Shown here: positions 1 to 6,071 of the stretch, one piece after another
Layout of the letters: each line of letters starts with the position of its first letter
Position numbering within the stretch: position 1 is the stretch's first letter
NCBI GenBank assembly: GCA_946885435.1
Contig: CAMPGL010000107.1
Coordinates: 1 to 7,428 of the forward strand
Direction: 5' to 3'
DNA: 7,428 nt
DNA from: an uncultured Brevundimonas sp.
Lineage (GTDB): Bacteria > Pseudomonadota > Alphaproteobacteria > Caulobacterales > Caulobacteraceae
Program-made: the position numbers and the translations under genes
The notes under the pieces: generated by a model
The model's input: the letters and a program-made list of their open reading frames with translations, nothing else
Told to the model about the DNA's origin: nothing
The model's database searches: none

Positions 1-550
1 CGATGTCCCAGTAGAGGTAGTCCAGCCAGCTCTCATGCAGGTAGTGCGGCGGGAAACGCCGCCCGAGCGCCTGGAGCTGATAGGCCGATGGCCGGCGCGG
101 ATCGCGCCTGGGCGGCATCTGCGCCTCGAGCGGGGTGCGGCCGCCCTTCCTGAGATTGCAGGGCGCGCACGCCGTCACAATGTTTTCCCACGTCGTGCGG
201 CCGCCACGTGAGCGGGGCATGACGTGGTCGAAGGTCATGTCGTTGCCGACCGCCCCGCAGTACTGGCAGGTGAACTGGTCGCGCAGGAACAGGTTGAAGC
301 GGGTGAAGGCCGGCGACCGGTCCTGGGGCACGAAGGACTTGAGCGAGATCACGCTCGGCAGCCGGAACTCGACCGAGGGCGAGCGGACGACCTTGTCGTA
401 GGTGGAGATGACGTCGACCCGGTCCTGCCAGACCGCCTTGATGACGTCCTCCCAGCTCCACAGCGACAGCGGATAATAGGACAGCGGCCGGAAGTCGGCG
501 TTCAACACCAGCGCCGGCCAGCCGGAGGGGGGCTGCGAGAGGACCTGCAT
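1..550 (-). CDS. HNH endonuclease (C-terminus cut by window edge)
   Basis: Predicted single-domain HNH nuclease of the HNH_5-like type common in Alphaproteobacteria. The leftward frame reads 183 codons from ATG at 548-550 to the window edge without a stop, ending in a Trp-Asp-Ile run. The N-terminal part (about residues 12-85) has the ALVLNADFRPLSYYPLSLW opening usual for this family. The HNH part follows: CQYC zinc-ribbon pair at residues 95 and 98, the catalytic-type Asp108-His109, the middle Asn123, and the second pair CAPCN at 128-132. All key residues are present, so it looks active, probably as a metal-dependent DNase. Its cellular role is unknown to me. The family is often about this length, so few residues should be missing. 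No strong Shine-Dalgarno precedes the ATG. It lies 129 bases downstream of dut on the same strand; that gap shows no convincing promoter, RNA or terminator. Confidence 0.9.
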   Translation of the reverse strand, partial: MQVLSQPPSGWPALVLNADFRPLSYYPLSLWSWEDVIKAVWQDRVDVISTYDKVVRSPSVEFRLPSVISLKSFVPQDRSPAFTRFNLFLRDQFTCQYCGAVGNDMTFDHVMPRSRGGRTTWENIVTACAPCNLRKGGRTPLEAQMPPRRDPRRPSAYQLQALGRRFPPHYLHESWLDYLYWDI

Positions 551-679
551 CAGCGGCGGTCCGGAAGGCTCAAGACGACAGGACTGAAGACACGCCCCCG
601 CTTCGCTCGAACTGGAGAAAGGCCCGATAGCCCTTCCTAGAACGAAGCTACGCCTGATTCGCTCACAGGCCTATGACGA

Positions 680-1132
680 TCAGGCGCCGGTCGAGCCGAA
701 GCCGCCGGCGCCTCGGGCGGTGTCGTCCAGGCTGTCGATTTCGGCCAGGCGGGCCTGGCTGAAGGGCGCCACCACCAGTTGCGCGATCCGGTCGCCCCGA
801 CGAACCGTGAAGGGCTCCGACCCCAGGTTCGCCAGGATGACGCCCACCTCCCCGCGATAGTCGCTGTCGATCGTGCCCGGGCTGTTCAGGCAGGTCACGC
901 CGAACTTCAGGGCCAGACCGGAGCGGGGCCGCACCTGGCCCTCGTAGCCTTCGGGAAGCGCCATGGTGAGGCCGGTGGGGATCAGCGCCCGCCCGCCCGG
1001 CGGCAGGGTCACCGGCGCGCCCTCGTCGATGGCGGCCCGCAGGTCCATCCCGGCCGAGCCCGCCGTTTCGTAGGCAGGCAGCGGCAGGCCCTCGGCATGG
1101 TCAAGCCGCTTCAACCGTACGTCGATGGTCAT
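680..1132 (-). CDS. dut: dUTP diphosphatase (dUTPase)
   Basis: Hydrolyses dUTP to dUMP and pyrophosphate, keeping uracil out of DNA and supplying dUMP for dTMP synthesis; cytosolic homotrimer. The protein is 150 residues, the usual length for bacterial Dut. All five trimeric dUTPase motifs are visible in order: motif 1 AGMDLRA at 27-33, motif 2 PRSGLA at 69-74, motif 3 [10 protein letters not shown] at 86-95 (catalytic-type Asp89), motif 4 GDRIAQLVV at 113-121, and the P-loop-like motif 5 [10 protein letters not shown] at 140-149 next to the C-terminus. The frame stays open upstream to 1366, but the ATG at 1130-1132 is chosen because AGGAG lies six bases before it and the family begins here. 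It is divergent from the lipoprotein gene at 1249 and shares with it a 116-base regulatory region containing a probable LexA box. Confidence 0.97.
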   Translation of the reverse strand: MTIDVRLKRLDHAEGLPLPAYETAGSAGMDLRAAIDEGAPVTLPPGGRALIPTGLTMALPEGYEGQVRPRSGLALKFGVTCLNSPGTIDSDYRGEVGVILANLGSEPFTVRRGDRIAQLVVAPFSQARLAEIDSLDDTARGAGGFGSTGA

Positions 1133-1138
1133 GAGAAT

Positions 1139-1143
1139 CTCCT
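1139..1143 (-). promoter_or_regulatory. Shine-Dalgarno of dut
   Basis: AGGAG on the leftward strand, six bases before the dut ATG. It fixes the dut start against a longer open frame that continues upstream to 1366. A GANTC site (1135-1139) touches this ribosome binding site. Confidence 0.75.
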
Positions 1144-1163
1144 GTCGCCTAGGCTTAGCCGGG

Positions 1164-1176
1164 CTCCGGACCGGAG
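1164..1176. repeat. 13-base inverted repeat in the dut/lipoprotein divergent region
   Basis: CTCCGG-A-CCGGAG: two perfect six-base arms around one base, lying between the probable LexA box and the dut ribosome binding site. The geometry would suit a dimeric regulator as an operator. Alternatively it could form only a poor RNA hairpin, because the loop is too tight. No regulator is identified. A GANTC site (1174-1178) overlaps its right arm. Confidence 0.45.
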
Positions 1177-1184
1177 TCGAAAGA

Positions 1185-1199
1185 GAACATTGCAAGAAC
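1185..1199 (-). promoter_or_regulatory. Probable LexA (SOS) box, GTTC-N7-GTTC
   Basis: On the plus strand the bases are GAAC-ATTGCAA-GAAC, which on the minus strand reads GTTC-N7-GTTC. This is the known direct-repeat LexA operator of Alphaproteobacteria (described in Rhodobacter and Caulobacter). Both half-sites match exactly. It lies in a true divergent intergenic region, 52 bases before dut and 49 bases before the lipoprotein gene. It overlaps the possible -35 of the rightward promoter, so LexA binding there could block transcription of the lipoprotein gene, of dut, or of both. No other copy with this spacing was noticed in the window. Confidence 0.6.
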
Positions 1200-1218
1200 A
1201 TCGGTGGTGCGCTATCGG
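1190..1218 (+). promoter_or_regulatory. Possible sigma-70-type promoter of the toxin-like lipoprotein gene
   Basis: TTGCAA at 1190-1195 and TATCGG at 1213-1218 are 17 bases apart. TTG plus one further base match the -35 and only TAT matches the -10, so the call is weak. The preceding GC gives GCTA, as in the Caulobacter -10 pattern. The -35 lies inside the probable LexA box, which is the geometry expected of a repressed SOS promoter. Confidence 0.3.
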
Positions 1219-1238
1219 TGTTCGGCAAGCGTGGGGTT

Positions 1239-1243
1239 GGAGG
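1239..1243 (+). promoter_or_regulatory. Shine-Dalgarno deciding the lipoprotein start
   Basis: GGAGG five bases before the ATG at 1249. It supports that start over a start at 1204 in the same frame, which would place 15 extra residues before the signal peptide. Confidence 0.75.
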
Positions 1244-1248
1244 AAGGC

Positions 1249-1758
1249 ATGCGTATTGAAGGTGTTGCGGCCCTGGCCGCGGTGGCGGCCTTGTCGGCCG
1301 CGTGCGGCAACGGCGGCTCGGCCGTCGAGACACGCGAGCGGGGCGCGGAGGGCACCGCCACCACAACAGCCGCGGCCGACGCCGGGGCGGATGCGTCCGC
1401 CTCTGCGCCAGGGGAGACGCGCGAGGCCGAGCGCGGAGCGCCCGTGTGGTCCTCGACGCGCCGCTACACGGCGGAAGAGAACGCTCAGCGCGCCTTCGCC
1501 CGAAACGGCGAGGCTTTCGGGGCGGCGGACGTGGACGCCTATGTGCGCCAGGCCCATGCCTTCATTTCCGACCCGCCGGCCGGGACCGAGACGGCGCGCC
1601 GTCGCAACGGCGACACTCTCTTCTACCATGCGGCCTCGAACACCTTCGCGGTGGCAACCGCGGACGGAGCGCCGCGTACCATGTTCAAGCCTGACGACGG
1701 GGCCGCCTACTGGGCCGAACAGCAGGCCAGCCTCGATCGCCAGTCCGGCGAGGGTTGA
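1249..1758 (+). CDS. Putative lipoprotein with a BECR-toxin-like C-terminal module
   Basis: Protein of 169 residues, not assignable to a named gene. Residues 1-18 form an Ala/Val/Leu-rich leader ending in LSAAC, so Cys19 could be lipidated. The lipobox is imperfect (Ser at -3) and the n-region has one Arg and one Glu, so plain secretion is also possible. Residues 20-65 are a low-complexity Ala/Thr/Glu/Gly linker. Residues 94-155 form a compact module: Tyr98, QAHAF with His103, DPPAGT at 108-113, [17 protein letters not shown] at 119-135, then [10 protein letters not shown] at 139-148 and a final YW at 154-155. From memory this pattern (PP-G-T, NGD, NTF-V, DG-RT-F-P) is that of nuclease tails of Rhs, hemagglutinin-type and other polymorphic toxins with the BECR (barnase-EndoU-colicin E5/D-RelE) fold. 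His103, Arg143, Thr144 and Lys147 would be catalytic candidates. No recognisable immunity gene is adjacent. The probable SOS box lies 49 bases upstream. Confidence 0.85.
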   Translation: MRIEGVAALAAVAALSAACGNGGSAVETRERGAEGTATTTAAADAGADASASAPGETREAERGAPVWSSTRRYTAEENAQRAFARNGEAFGAADVDAYVRQAHAFISDPPAGTETARRRNGDTLFYHAASNTFAVATADGAPRTMFKPDDGAAYWAEQQASLDRQSGEG

Positions 1759-1781
1759 GACCTGTTCAGGAACGCGTCAGG

Positions 1782-1810
1782 TTCGCAGGGGTTAGTTCCG
1801 GTAGCATAGT
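1782..1810 (+). promoter_or_regulatory. Possible promoter of the CC0125/CC1285-type lipoprotein gene
   Basis: TTCGCA at 1782-1787 and CATAGT at 1805-1810 are 17 bases apart, each with four of six bases matching the housekeeping consensus. A start near 1817 would leave a short leader carrying the GGAG at 1823-1826. No strong terminator lies between the two lipoprotein genes, so read-through from the first gene is also possible. Confidence 0.3.
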
Positions 1811-1833
1811 CCCCTTTCGCCTGGAGCTCTGAC

Positions 1834-2388
1834 ATGAGACCCATTCTCGTCGCCGTCGCGGCCGCCGCGCTGGCGGTCTCGGCCTGCGCCACCGCAACCA
1901 CCTACGCCCCGGAAGGATATGGCGGTCAGCGCGGCGGCTATTCCGAAATGCGTCTGCAGGAGGACCGCTGGGGCGTGTCCTTCTCGGGCAACTCCCTCAC
2001 CAGCCGCGATACGGTGGAGATGTACCTGCTGTACCGCGCCGCCGAACTGACGCTGCAGAGCGGCTACGACTGGTTCGCCACCGACTATCGGCAGACCGAG
2101 CGTGACACGCGCTACTACGCCGACCCGGATCCGTGGTTCCACGGCGGCTACGGTCGTTACTGGGGCCCGAGATGGCGCTTCTACCGCCGCAACTATTGGT
2201 CGCCCTGGGGGGATCCGTGGGGCCGCAACTTCGATGTCCGCGAGGTGAGCCGCTATGAGGCCCGCGCGGAGATCGTCATGGGTCGCGGTACGCCGCCAGC
2301 CGACGCGCGCTACGCCTTCGACGCGCGCGAGATCATCGCAAACCTCGGCCCGCGCGTGATCCGTCCCGGTGCGCCCTCGGGCTACTAG
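1834..2388 (+). CDS. CC0125/CC1285 family lipoprotein
   Basis: Outer-envelope lipoprotein of unknown function, 184 residues, belonging to a family I recognise from Caulobacterales as CC0125/CC1285. The signal peptide is clear: Arg2, a hydrophobic stretch, then the lipobox VSAC with Cys18. The family core follows at about residues 36-95: GYSEMRL, then WGVSFSGNSLTSRDTVEMYL with LYRAAELTLQSGYDWF, then a TERDTR run. Residues 100-134 are extraordinarily rich in Trp, Tyr, Arg and Gly (WFHGGYGRYWGPRWRFYRRN and beyond). The tail has a Tyr-Glu-Ala-Arg-Ala-Glu-Ile-Val-Met-Gly strand followed by DARYAFDAREIIANLGP, probably completing the fold. GGAG lies seven bases before the ATG. The stop overlaps the stop of the convergent DUF6065 gene by four bases. 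Surface or cell-wall contact is a guess from the aromatic stretch. Confidence 0.88.
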   Translation: MRPILVAVAAAALAVSACATATTYAPEGYGGQRGGYSEMRLQEDRWGVSFSGNSLTSRDTVEMYLLYRAAELTLQSGYDWFATDYRQTERDTRYYADPDPWFHGGYGRYWGPRWRFYRRNYWSPWGDPWGRNFDVREVSRYEARAEIVMGRGTPPADARYAFDAREIIANLGPRVIRPGAPSGY

Positions 2389-3125
2389 AGGCTGAACTTG
2401 ATCGGCTTGAGCCGGCGCTTGTTGACGTGATCGACAGGCGCCGGGCCCTCTTCCGGAATCTCGCCCTTGAAGTAGAAGCGCTGCCACGACTCGCGCACCG
2501 TGTCCGGGTCCCCCGACGACAGGCGGCGGTTGAAGTTGGAGCGCTCGCGGTTCCACACCTCGAACTGCCCGTGGATTTCCGGATCGCGGTCCAGCGAGCG
2601 GACGATCGGCTGCACGTCTTCCAGCTTGCGGTGCTCCATCAGGGTGATGAAGCAGAAGGGCTCGCCCTTCTCCCATTTCACGCGGCCCGGCCGGGTGAAA
2701 ATCCAGTTCATGGTGAAGGGAAACGGCAGCCAGTCGGTCTCGACCAGGCCAGTCAGGGGCTGGATGCCGTCCTTGACGTGGTTGGGCGGCCCGGAGGTCC
2801 AGACGGCCCAGCCGGGCGGCGTCCGGAACAGATAGCCGGGATGGAAGGTCACCACCCCGCCCGCGAAGTGCGAGGCGATGAAGTGGTCCTGGTCCGGCAC
2901 CGGCCGGTCGAAGTGGAAGGTGATGTCGTTCTGGGTGCGGCCGCCGGTCCATTCGATGGTCACGTCCCAGGGTGAGAGAATCTCCCAGCCGGTGGTGTTG
3001 GCCATGGTCAGCGGCAAGCAGCGGTAGGGATGCCGGTTCGAAAAGGCGTCCATCCACCGGCGTTGAGCCCGGCCGGGCACGATCTCGGGCGGGCGCGAGC
3101 CCATCGGATAACACAGCAGCTCCAT
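2385..3125 (-). CDS. DUF6065 family protein
   Basis: Protein of 246 residues matching, as far as I can tell by memory of its opening (MELLCYPMGSRPPEIVPG) and its length, the uncharacterised DUF6065 family. It has no signal peptide or membrane segment and is probably cytosolic. Conserved-looking blocks are RWMDAFSNRHPYRCLPLTMANTTGWEIL near residues 23-50, the THR/ASN-rich ITFHFD strand, HFAGGVVTFHPGYLFRTPPGW at about 86-106 and a proline-rich WLPFPFTMNWIFTRPG block. His, Asp and Glu are scattered in these blocks, but no known catalytic motif is apparent. The tail is basic (NKRRLKPIKFSL). ATG at 3123-3125 is preceded by AGGGG at seven bases. The gene is divergent from the prolyl-tRNA editing gene (47 bases between starts) and its stop interlocks with that of the lipoprotein gene. 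I cannot assign a function. Confidence 0.88.
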   Translation of the reverse strand: MELLCYPMGSRPPEIVPGRAQRRWMDAFSNRHPYRCLPLTMANTTGWEILSPWDVTIEWTGGRTQNDITFHFDRPVPDQDHFIASHFAGGVVTFHPGYLFRTPPGWAVWTSGPPNHVKDGIQPLTGLVETDWLPFPFTMNWIFTRPGRVKWEKGEPFCFITLMEHRKLEDVQPIVRSLDRDPEIHGQFEVWNRERSNFNRRLSSGDPDTVRESWQRFYFKGEIPEEGPAPVDHVNKRRLKPIKFSL

Positions 3126-3172
3126 GCGGTTTCCCCTAGCCTCGCGCGGGCCGAGCCGTCAAAGGCGAAGGC

Positions 3173-3678
3173 ATGAGGCACGACCGCGACAGCTTCCTGG
3201 CCTGGCTCGAGGGCAATGGGATCGATCACGTCACCCTGGACCACCCGGCGGTGTTCCGCGTCGGCGAAGGCGACGACTTCAAGGCCCGGCTGCCCGGCGC
3301 CCACACCAAGAACCTGTTCCTCAAGGACAAGAAGGATCGGCTGTGGCTGATCTCGGCCCGGCAGGACACCGAGATCGACCTCAAGCGCCTTCACCGGGTG
3401 ATCGGGTCGGACCGGCTGTCCTTCGGCTCCGCCGAGCTGATGGTCGAGACCCTGGGCGTGACGCCCGGGTCGGTGACGGCCTTCGCCCTGATCAACGACA
3501 CGGACAAGCGGCTGACCTTCGTGGTCGATCGTCGGCTCTGGGAAGCCGAGCGGGTGAACTTCCACCCTTTGACCAACACGGCCACGACCGGCGTGGATCA
3601 GGCCGGCTTTCGCCGGTTTCTGGAGGCGATCGGGATCGCGCCCCTCGTGGTGGACTTCGCGGCGCTGGAAGTCGTGGC

Positions 3679-3682
<4 letters not shown>
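3173..3682 (+). CDS. proX: Prolyl-tRNA editing protein ProXp-ala (YbaK/EbsC family)
   Basis: Free-standing trans-editing deacylase that removes Ala wrongly attached to tRNA-Pro, correcting a mistake of prolyl-tRNA synthetase in the cytosol. The 169-residue protein is a single YbaK/EbsC domain. It shows the substrate-pocket start [14 protein letters not shown] (22-35), the HTKNLFLKD block with Lys46 (equivalent to the essential Lys45 of the Caulobacter enzyme), Arg81 before LSFGSAELM, the PGSVTAFAL loop at 98-106 and [13 protein letters not shown] near the C-terminus. The latter is typical of the ProXp-ala/PrdX subgroup rather than of YbaK. The start ATG has only a weak AAGG-type ribosome binding site, but no better start is available. 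Alternative symbols for the subgroup are prdX and prxA. It ends tail to tail with rph, sharing four bases. Confidence 0.93.
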
Positions 3683-4392
<710 letters not shown>

Positions 4393-4408
4393 GCAATCGG
4401 TCCTGAGG

Positions 4409-4440
4409 CTTGAAGGGAAGGTGGGGGGCCTTATCCTATC
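4409..4440 (+). promoter_or_regulatory. Probable RpoH (sigma-32) heat-shock promoter of the acetyltransferase-hrcA-grpE operon
   Basis: CTTGAA at 4409-4414 matches the sigma-32 -35 element exactly. Seventeen bases after CTTG comes CTTAT (4430-4434), matching the CYTAT core of the alphaproteobacterial RpoH -10. The same bases also fit a weaker housekeeping promoter (TTGAAG, 16 bases, TATCCT at 4432-4437). It fits the location: the start of an operon with hrcA and grpE, which is heat-inducible in Caulobacter. Either reading would start transcription at about 4441-4445, at the GTG of the first gene. Confidence 0.6.
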
Positions 4441-4443
4441 GAG

Positions 4444-5001
4444 GTGACCGCCGCCACACCCAAGCCCGTGATTGCCCTGCGCCGCGCGACGCCCGAGGAC
4501 GCCGTGCTCCTGGCCGCCTGGGACCGCGAGCCGCACGTGATCGCCTGCACGACGGACGACCCGAAGGCGGAGACGGCCTTCGCCGGCGCCGACTGGCTGG
4601 AGGAGATCGAGACCTCGTCCGAGGTCAGCTTCTATCTGATCGCCGAGGCGGACGGCCGGCCCATCGGCGCCATGCAGGTCATCGACCCGCACCTGGAGCC
4701 GACGCACTACTGGGGCGAGATCGAGCCGGGCCTGCGCGCGCTGGACATCTGGATCGGCGAGCCCGAGGCCCTGAACCGGGGCTTCGGCACGGCGATGATG
4801 ACCCAGGCGCTGGACGCCTGTTTCGCCGACCCGGAGGTGCATGGGGTGGTCATCGATCCGCTCAACTCCAACGCGGACGCGCATCGCTTCTATCAGCGGC
4901 TCGGCTTCAGGCCGGAGGGGCGGCGCCTGTTCAATGGCGAGGACGACTGCCTGGTGCATCGCCTGACGCGCGCCGGCTGGGAAGGCCTGCGGGCGGCATG
5001 A
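4444..5001 (+). CDS. GNAT family N-acetyltransferase, AAC(6')-I-like subgroup
   Basis: Transfers an acetyl group from acetyl-CoA to an amino group of an unknown substrate. The 185-residue protein is one GNAT domain. It contains [15 protein letters not shown] at 12-26, the [18 protein letters not shown] block at 89-106 and the acetyl-CoA loop RGFGTA at 112-117. Next come the strand [17 protein letters not shown] at 127-143 and [14 protein letters not shown] at 147-160. The last blocks resemble the AAC(6')-Ib group of aminoglycoside acetyltransferases. However, many chromosomal relatives do not confer resistance, so no resistance call is made. Translation appears to start at GTG 4444. No Shine-Dalgarno lies at a useful distance, and the predicted transcription start falls on or beside the GTG, which suggests a leaderless message. 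The stop overlaps the hrcA start in ATGA, so the two are translationally coupled and form the head of the heat-shock operon. Confidence 0.88.
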   Translation: MTAATPKPVIALRRATPEDAVLLAAWDREPHVIACTTDDPKAETAFAGADWLEEIETSSEVSFYLIAEADGRPIGAMQVIDPHLEPTHYWGEIEPGLRALDIWIGEPEALNRGFGTAMMTQALDACFADPEVHGVVIDPLNSNADAHRFYQRLGFRPEGRRLFNGEDDCLVHRLTRAGWEGLRAA

Positions 5002-6071
5002 CGACCTTCCTGTCCCAGAGCGCCAGCCTGAGTTCGCTCGACCAGCGGGCGCGCGACATCTTCCGCAGCATCGTCGAGACCTACCTCCAGACCGGCGAGC
5101 CGGTCGGCTCGCGCACCGTGTCCAAGGGCGGGGTGCACCTGTCGCCGGCCTCGATCCGCAACACCATGCAGGACTTGACCCAGGCGGGGCTGCTGGCCGC
5201 GCCGCATACGTCCGCGGGCCGCATCCCGACACACGCGGGCCTGCGCCTCTTCGTCGACGGCCTGCTCGAGATCGGCGACCTGTCGTCGGAGGAGCGCCGC
5301 GAAGTCGACGCGCGGCTGGCGGGGCGGGGCCGCAACTTCGAAGAGGCTCTGGAGGCGGCGTCGGACCTGCTGTCCGGCCTGGCTGGCGGCGCGGGCGTCG
5401 TCGCCGCGCCCGTCCGAGAGGCGGGGGTCAAGCACGTCGAGTTCGTCTCGCTCGGGCCGGACCAGGCCCTGGCGGTGCTGGTGTTCGAGGACGGCGGGAT
5501 CGAGAACCGGCTGATGCGTCTGTCCCCCGGGGTGACGCCGTCGAGCCTGCAGGAGGCGTCGAACTTCCTGAACGCGCGACTGAAGGGCCGGACCCTGGCC
5601 GAGGCCCAGACCGAGGCGGCCTCGGAACTCAAGGCCGCGAAGGCCGCCCTGGACGCCACCGCCGCCCGGCTGGTCGAGGATGGCCTGGCCGCCTGGTCCG
5701 GGGGCGAAGCGCGCGAGCGGGCCCTGATCGTGCGCGGCCGGGCCAATCTGCTGCAGGACCCCTCGGCCCTGGCGGACCTCGAACGGGTGCGCATGCTGTT
5801 CGACGATCTTGAGCAGAAGGAGCAGCTGATCGGCCTGCTCGACGGGGTGCGGGAGGCGCAGGGGCTTCGCATCTTCATCGGCTCGGAGACGCGATTGTTT
5901 TCCCTTTCGGGTTCCGCCGTGGTCGCGGCGCCCTATATGACCGGCCGACAGCGGGTGGTCGGCGCGATCGGCGTGATCGGGCCCGCCCGACTGAACTATG
6001 CCCGGGTCATTCCGTTGGTGGACTACACCGCCAAGGTCCTGGGCCGCATGCTGGACGGACAAGAGACGTGA
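4998..6071 (+). CDS. hrcA: Heat-inducible transcription repressor HrcA
   Basis: Repressor that binds the CIRCE inverted repeat upstream of groESL-type chaperone operons and is kept active by GroEL. The 357-residue protein is full length. The N-terminal winged helix-turn-helix covers about 13-90: [30 protein letters not shown] at 34-43, [13 protein letters not shown] at 48-60 and the wing [22 protein letters not shown] at 69-90. A central GAF-like region follows ([21 protein letters not shown] at 146-166), and the C-terminal block contains FIGSE and the signature [33 protein letters not shown] at about 320-352. The ATG overlaps the acetyltransferase stop (ATGA), and the TGA overlaps the GTG of grpE. 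Its own ribosome binding site is weak, in keeping with coupling. No CIRCE element is visible in this window, so its targets, expected at groESL, lie elsewhere. Confidence 0.97.
   Translation: MTTFLSQSASLSSLDQRARDIFRSIVETYLQTGEPVGSRTVSKGGVHLSPASIRNTMQDLTQAGLLAAPHTSAGRIPTHAGLRLFVDGLLEIGDLSSEERREVDARLAGRGRNFEEALEAASDLLSGLAGGAGVVAAPVREAGVKHVEFVSLGPDQALAVLVFEDGGIENRLMRLSPGVTPSSLQEASNFLNARLKGRTLAEAQTEAASELKAAKAALDATAARLVEDGLAAWSGGEARERALIVRGRANLLQDPSALADLERVRMLFDDLEQKEQLIGLLDGVREAQGLRIFIGSETRLFSLSGSAVVAAPYMTGRQRVVGAIGVIGPARLNYARVIPLVDYTAKVLGRMLDGQET

Noticed and set aside
33..461. 142-codon leftward frame and the rightward frame 224-640 over the HNH gene
   Set aside because: The HNH frame starting at 550 contains all CxxC, DH and N residues; the others are shadows.
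600..648. Structured RNA or riboswitch between dut and the HNH gene
   Set aside because: Only a six-base outer pairing (GCTTCG / CGAAGC) and a four-base inner pairing are visible, too weak to support an RNA call.
1133..1366. Longer N-terminus for dut
   Set aside because: The extra 78 codons are Pro/Arg-rich, run through the divergent promoter region, and lie upstream of a good Shine-Dalgarno and the family start.
1129..1629. Leftward 166-codon frame opposite the toxin-like lipoprotein, considered as an antitoxin or immunity gene
   Set aside because: It is Arg/Gly-rich with no ribosome binding site or family feature and overlaps the dut start; most simply a high-GC shadow.
1770..1784. GAAC-N7-GTTC upstream of the second lipoprotein gene, as another SOS box
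   Set aside because: The half-sites are inverted, whereas the alphaproteobacterial LexA box is a direct repeat. The nearby GTTC copies (1764, 1781, 1795) do not have seven-base spacing.
1792..3114. Long leftward open frame of about 440 codons across both lipoprotein and DUF6065 genes
   Set aside because: It is a GC-rich shadow with low-complexity Arg/Ala/Gly/Pro composition, and it covers two better-supported genes in other frames.
4393..4443. CIRCE element controlling hrcA
   Set aside because: No TTAGCACTC / GAGTGCTAA arms are present here or elsewhere in the window.
4410..4997. Upstream extension of hrcA in its own frame
   Set aside because: This stretch is the acetyltransferase gene in another frame; HrcA proteins begin at or close to the ATG at 4998.
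4444..5001. Aminoglycoside resistance gene
   Set aside because: Only general similarity to the AAC(6')-I group is visible; there is no integron or mobile context and the gene is embedded in a chaperone operon.
4893..6062. Leftward open frame of 389 codons opposite hrcA
   Set aside because: It lies opposite hrcA, which has full family signatures; the antisense protein has no recognisable domain.
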